Positions 5,727 to 8,563 of a stretch of 8,563 nucleotides of DNA are shown here, one piece after another. Position numbers and translations under genes: made by a program. The notes under the pieces are model-generated. The model did not search any database. It worked only from the letters and a program-made list of their open reading frames with translations, and was not told the origin of the DNA. The stretch is from positions 1 through 8,563 of the forward strand of contig JAHWIA010000033.1 of NCBI GenBank assembly GCA_019322855.1, given 5' to 3'. Each line of letters opens with the position of its first letter. Positions within the stretch are counted from its first letter, which is position 1. Source of the DNA: Candidatus Woesearchaeota archaeon (GTDB lineage: Archaea; Nanobdellota; Nanobdellia; Woesearchaeales; WJKV01).

Positions 5727-6671
5727 TTATCTTCTTTTCTTTCTAGGCGTTCTTTTCTTTGTTGCTTTCTTGGTCTTCTTCACAGTCTTCCTCATCTTTT
5801 TTGGTTTAGGCAGGTTTTTCTTGTAGACGATTGTCCTGTATGGGAACGGTATCTCTATTCCTTCCTTGTCAAACCTTTCCTTTATGCTCTTGTTCAGGTC
5901 GCATCCTATTCTGAAAGCAGCTCCTGGATCTTTTGCCCAAACCCATGCCTTAAGGTTGACAGAAGAATCTCCGAATCCTATTACTCTTACAGGAACCGCG
6001 GGCTTGTTCTCTTCTTTTTCTTGTGCAGAGCGTATATCCATGAATTCAGGATGTTTCATTGCTTCTTCTTGCATGATCTTTATCGCTTTGTTTATGTCAG
6101 AATCATAGCTTATGCCTATTTCGATATATCTGCAGATTCTTTCATCTTCTATATTATAATTTTCAATGGCAGTATCGCTTATGATTGAATTGGGCACAAC
6201 AACCCTTTTATTCTCAAAATTCTTGATTACAGTATGTCTTAGGGTTATGTCTTCAACAATACCTATTGTTTCATTGAATTTGATCATGTCGCCGACCCTG
6301 AAAGGTTTGAACATTGCAATGAACACGCCGCTGATTAGGTTGGATACTGTTTTCTGGGATGCGAAACCTATAACAATTGCCAGGACGCCTGCACCTGCAA
6401 ACATTGAGACAGAAAGTGTCTTGAGCTTTGGTATCATCAATACTGCAATAGCAATTCCTATGAGATATATTGCTGCAGAAAGAACATGCTTCATCAATAC
6501 GAACTGCGTTTTGTCTGCCTTGAGCAAAATGGTCGATCTTTCGATGTATCTGTGAAGGATGAATCTAAAGATTCTTTCTACACAGATTGTAATAACAATG
6601 ACCAACAGAGCCAGCGCATATTTGCCGTACTCGCTGCTTAAGACATTTTGCCCGAAACCGATTATCCCCAT
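5727..6671 (-). CDS. mscS: MscS-family mechanosensitive channel with basic tail, 314 aa
   Basis: This is a small-conductance mechanosensitive channel, a membrane heptamer in the known family that opens under tension to release solutes during hypo-osmotic shock. Hydrophobic segments lie at about 17-38 and 60-81. The pore-lining TM3 follows (88-122), with the Gly/Ala-rich run FAGAGVLAIVIGFASQ (91-106) and the kink-like NLISGVFIAMFKPFRVGD after it. The beta domain has GIVEDITLRHTVI (137-149) and VVVPNSII (157-164). The cytoplasmic alpha/beta domain ends with EIPFPYRTI (273-281). Residues 284-314 are an unusual Lys/Arg-rich tail. The ATG at 6671 is chosen because AGAGGT lies 5 nt upstream and the TATA box starts 43 nt before it. 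A longer form from a TTG at 6701 would begin upstream of the predicted mRNA start. The SLC12-type transporter gene is 52 nt upstream on the same strand. Confidence 0.94.
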   Translation of the reverse strand: MGIIGFGQNVLSSEYGKYALALLVIVITICVERIFRFILHRYIERSTILLKADKTQFVLMKHVLSAAIYLIGIAIAVLMIPKLKTLSVSMFAGAGVLAIVIGFASQKTVSNLISGVFIAMFKPFRVGDMIKFNETIGIVEDITLRHTVIKNFENKRVVVPNSIISDTAIENYNIEDERICRYIEIGISYDSDINKAIKIMQEEAMKHPEFMDIRSAQEKEENKPAVPVRVIGFGDSSVNLKAWVWAKDPGAAFRIGCDLNKSIKERFDKEGIEIPFPYRTIVYKKNLPKPKKMRKTVKKTKKATKKRTPRKKRR

Positions 6672-6676
6672 AATAT

Positions 6677-6682
6677 ACCTCT
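6677..6682 (-). promoter_or_regulatory. Shine-Dalgarno AGAGGT deciding the MscS start
   Basis: AGAGGT ends 5 nt before the ATG at 6671 and supports this start over the in-frame TTG ten codons upstream. Confidence 0.65.
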
Positions 6683-6706
6683 TTTCATATTTCAAATACA
6701 AATTGG

Positions 6707-6719
6707 CTTATAAATATTG
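6707..6719 (-). promoter_or_regulatory. TATA-type promoter for MscS
   Basis: The minus strand reads CAATATTTATAAG, almost the same as the protease promoter (CAATATTTATATA). The predicted start site near 6685 gives a leader of about 14 nt containing the ribosome site. It lies between the transporter stop and the MscS start, so MscS can be transcribed on its own. Confidence 0.6.
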
Positions 6720-6723
6720 CGGT

Positions 6724-8563
6724 TCATGCCAGGATGTCTTCAAGAGTAGAGTCTACAGTGAACAAGAAAGAGCCCCTTATGTTTTTAGTGATTGTTGAAA
6801 GCTTTTTTAATTTCGCAGCGTCAGGCACTGAAAGTATATGGATGTCTGCCATTGCTTTCCGTAGCTCTGTCGGGAATTCGTGCGCAGAGATGATAATCTG
6901 GGTTGTTGCAGGAAGACGAGCGTCATAAACAAGCCGTCTTAGATATTCGTGGGCAGCTTCTTTATCCTGTTTTTCTATGCACATCCTAAGTGTCAATTTA
7001 CCGTCCCAGTTGTTTACCATTCGTAATGCAATGAGCAATGCAAGATCGAACCTCCTCTCTTCATAGAAGTCTTTCTCGAGCACGCTTGGCGGTATCCATA
7101 CACTTATGTCTTCTTCTGCCCCCAATCCAATGTCCTCATCTTTATCGAACATGATGAGACCTGCATTCGCATCTTTTATAGTCTCGGTCAATTTATTCAA
7201 TTCAGAAGCAGAAAAACTATGAGGTGCAGAAGGAATGAATAAGATATTTGGGTGGAAGAATTGTCCTTCCATCGCTTGCAATGAGATGCAGACTCCATCT
7301 ATATAATTGCTAATTTCAATATAGGCGTACGAAGTGAAAATCCCTTCTTGTCCTAATTTCTTGACGAGCGAAGGCAGGGCTGCTCTTTCTTCTTCTTTCT
7401 GTTTCTTTGTCAGTGCTTCTTCTTTTGGAACCTGACCTTTTCTGACATCCATGCCCAGAACCGAGAGGATGCCGTGAGGAAACACTATGGACTTTATGAG
7501 CGGATAGTTTCCTTGCAGGCTCCTTGAGGCTTGGACAGGAAGCAGGACATTAGGTTTCCATATGTGTTTCGGAGACTCTGCCAAGGTAACTACTTTTTTT
7601 GCAGCCCATTCAGACAATGCAAAAAACAGACCAGACCTGACAAATCCTTCTTTTACAGGAAGTTTTCGCTTTACAAGGAAAAGATACATTACGAACAAGA
7701 AGAAAAGCGCAAAAATCCCTGCTATTGCATTTATGAAAAACATGATTGCAATAGACACAATGAATCCGTAAAGAGGCACTGCTTTAGGTATTTTAAATAA
7801 CGGCCTGTAGCTTACAAGCCCTAAGTATTGCTCTACAAAAACTACAAGATTTATCATTGCATAAGATATCAAGAAGAACATCGTCAGCACAGGAGCCACA
7901 GCATCGAGACTTCCTACTGCCAGCGTCGCAGCTATTATGCCTACAGTGAAGAGGGTTGCGTTTCTAGGTTCTCCGCTCTTGCTTTTTTTGGCGAAAAACG
8001 GATTAAATATGAAAATATAGTTTTCAGAAAGAGCATTGAGCAGTCTTGGAGCAGCGACCAATGTTGTCAAGGCGCTAGAGAATGTTGCGGCAAGTATTCC
8101 TACGAGAACCAGAGGTGCGAAAGCAGCGAGTTTGACAATGATTAGATTGTCTGCGATCAGTTCAGAAGAAGGAGCAGAATAACCGAACCAGAATGCCATT
8201 GCAAGATAGATGATAGTTGTTGCGCCCAATGCAAGCATAACGCCTCTTGGGATTTGTTTTTTTGGATCTGTTAATTCGCCTGACAAACCAACTCCTGACA
8301 TCAGTCCTGTCACTGCGGGAAAGAACAATGCAAACAATAACCAGAAGGTCACCTTTGGAAATTCGCCTATAGCAGGCACTGTTGCGATATGATGCCACCA
8401 ACCTCCTCCTAAAAATATCGAGATAAGAGATGCAAGCACTATCAGGAAGACAATTACTTGCGCTCTGATTGCATATTTTACACTGATGAATGTAAGAATG
8501 AACATTACCAATATTGTTGACAGCAGAACTATGATCCTTGGATGGTATGGAAAGATGAAAAGC
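6724..8563 (-). CDS. SLC12-type cation-chloride cotransporter, 5' end outside window
   Basis: This is a secondary transporter of the cation-chloride cotransporter (SLC12) branch of the APC superfamily, which moves Cl- with Na+ and/or K+ across the membrane. The frame is open to the right edge, so the start and N-terminus are missing; 612 residues are visible, and I number from the first complete codon. Family signatures are the TM6 stretch FFPAVTGLMSG (80-90) followed by SGEL-x-DPKKQIPRG (94-107), and ATFSSALTTLVAAPRLLNAL (159-178, TM8). About nine hydrophobic segments are visible, matching TM4-TM12 of the usual twelve. The C-terminal cytoplasmic domain (from about 300) has WKPNVLLPVQASR (335-347), GILSVLGM, and ALRMVNNWDGKLTLRM (512-527), which correspond to SLC12 C-terminal elements. 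The cation-binding part of TM1 lies outside the window, so Na+ versus K+ use cannot be judged. MscS follows 52 nt downstream. Confidence 0.93.
   Translation of the reverse strand, partial: LFIFPYHPRIIVLLSTILVMFILTFISVKYAIRAQVIVFLIVLASLISIFLGGGWWHHIATVPAIGEFPKVTFWLLFALFFPAVTGLMSGVGLSGELTDPKKQIPRGVMLALGATTIIYLAMAFWFGYSAPSSELIADNLIIVKLAAFAPLVLVGILAATFSSALTTLVAAPRLLNALSENYIFIFNPFFAKKSKSGEPRNATLFTVGIIAATLAVGSLDAVAPVLTMFFLISYAMINLVVFVEQYLGLVSYRPLFKIPKAVPLYGFIVSIAIMFFINAIAGIFALFFLFVMYLFLVKRKLPVKEGFVRSGLFFALSEWAAKKVVTLAESPKHIWKPNVLLPVQASRSLQGNYPLIKSIVFPHGILSVLGMDVRKGQVPKEEALTKKQKEEERAALPSLVKKLGQEGIFTSYAYIEISNYIDGVCISLQAMEGQFFHPNILFIPSAPHSFSASELNKLTETIKDANAGLIMFDKDEDIGLGAEEDISVWIPPSVLEKDFYEERRFDLALLIALRMVNNWDGKLTLRMCIEKQDKEAAHEYLRRLVYDARLPATTQIIISAHEFPTELRKAMADIHILSVPDAAKLKKLSTITKNIRGSFLFTVDSTLEDILA

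Noticed and set aside
6166..6555. 129-codon plus-strand frame opposite MscS
   Set aside because: It is antisense to the conserved MscS pore and beta domain, with no promoter or ribosome site of its own.
6672..6701. MscS start at a TTG ten codons upstream (MYLKYEKRYI extension)
   Set aside because: It is a TTG only about 13 nt from the TATA box, hence upstream of the expected mRNA start. The ATG at 6671 has a ribosome site at the right distance.
7531..8145. Plus-strand open frames opposite the cotransporter
   Set aside because: They are antisense shadows of a strongly conserved membrane protein gene, with composition typical of reverse-translated hydrophobic codons and no ribosome site.
1..8563. 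CRISPR arrays, tRNA genes, insertion sequences or phage genes
   Set aside because: No direct DNA repeats with regular spacers, cloverleaf-like sequences, transposase motifs or terminal inverted repeats were seen. All gaps between genes are under 100 bases.

Overview
The window looks archaeal, with roughly 40% GC judged by eye. Four genes have a TATA-like box 28-30 nt upstream of their ATG, which fits leaderless transcription. Others carry the archaeal-type Shine-Dalgarno GAGGTGAT or AGGTGAT. Bacterial -35/-10 promoters are not evident. The families present (SLC12-type cotransporter, MscS channel, M50 membrane protease with DUF192, ExoIII) and the many short unrecognised genes fit a small-genome archaeon, perhaps of the DPANN group. 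That placement is an inference; no rRNA or other phylogenetic marker is present.

Layout. Left part (4-1610, + strand): two translationally coupled genes of unknown function. The first encodes a protein built from about 43-45-residue helical repeats. The second has a C-terminal half resembling the end of a receiver fold. They converge, with a 41-nt coding overlap, on a minus-strand pair (1570-2590): an M50 site-2-type membrane metalloprotease and a DUF192 protein that overlap by 8 nt. A compact divergent promoter region (2591-2667) separates this pair from a 61-codon plus-strand gene. The stop codon of that small gene directly abuts the stop codon of the next minus-strand gene.

Right part (2854-8563, all minus strand). 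In transcription order from the right edge: a cation-chloride cotransporter of the SLC12 family, truncated by the window edge; an MscS-type mechanosensitive channel with a highly basic tail; a small basic protein with an OB/cold-shock-like pattern; exodeoxyribonuclease III; and a 565-residue membrane protein with a large, internally repeated extracytoplasmic region. Each of the last four has its own TATA-like element, so this is a series of single-gene units rather than one operon.

How they work together. The cotransporter and channel are a plausible osmotic and ion-homeostasis pair. The protease and DUF192 protein form a two-gene operon. ExoIII is a stand-alone DNA-repair gene. The plus-strand pair, the 565-residue protein, and the 61- and 88-residue proteins have no assigned function. 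No tRNA, rRNA, CRISPR array, insertion sequence or gene-free stretch over 300 bases was seen.
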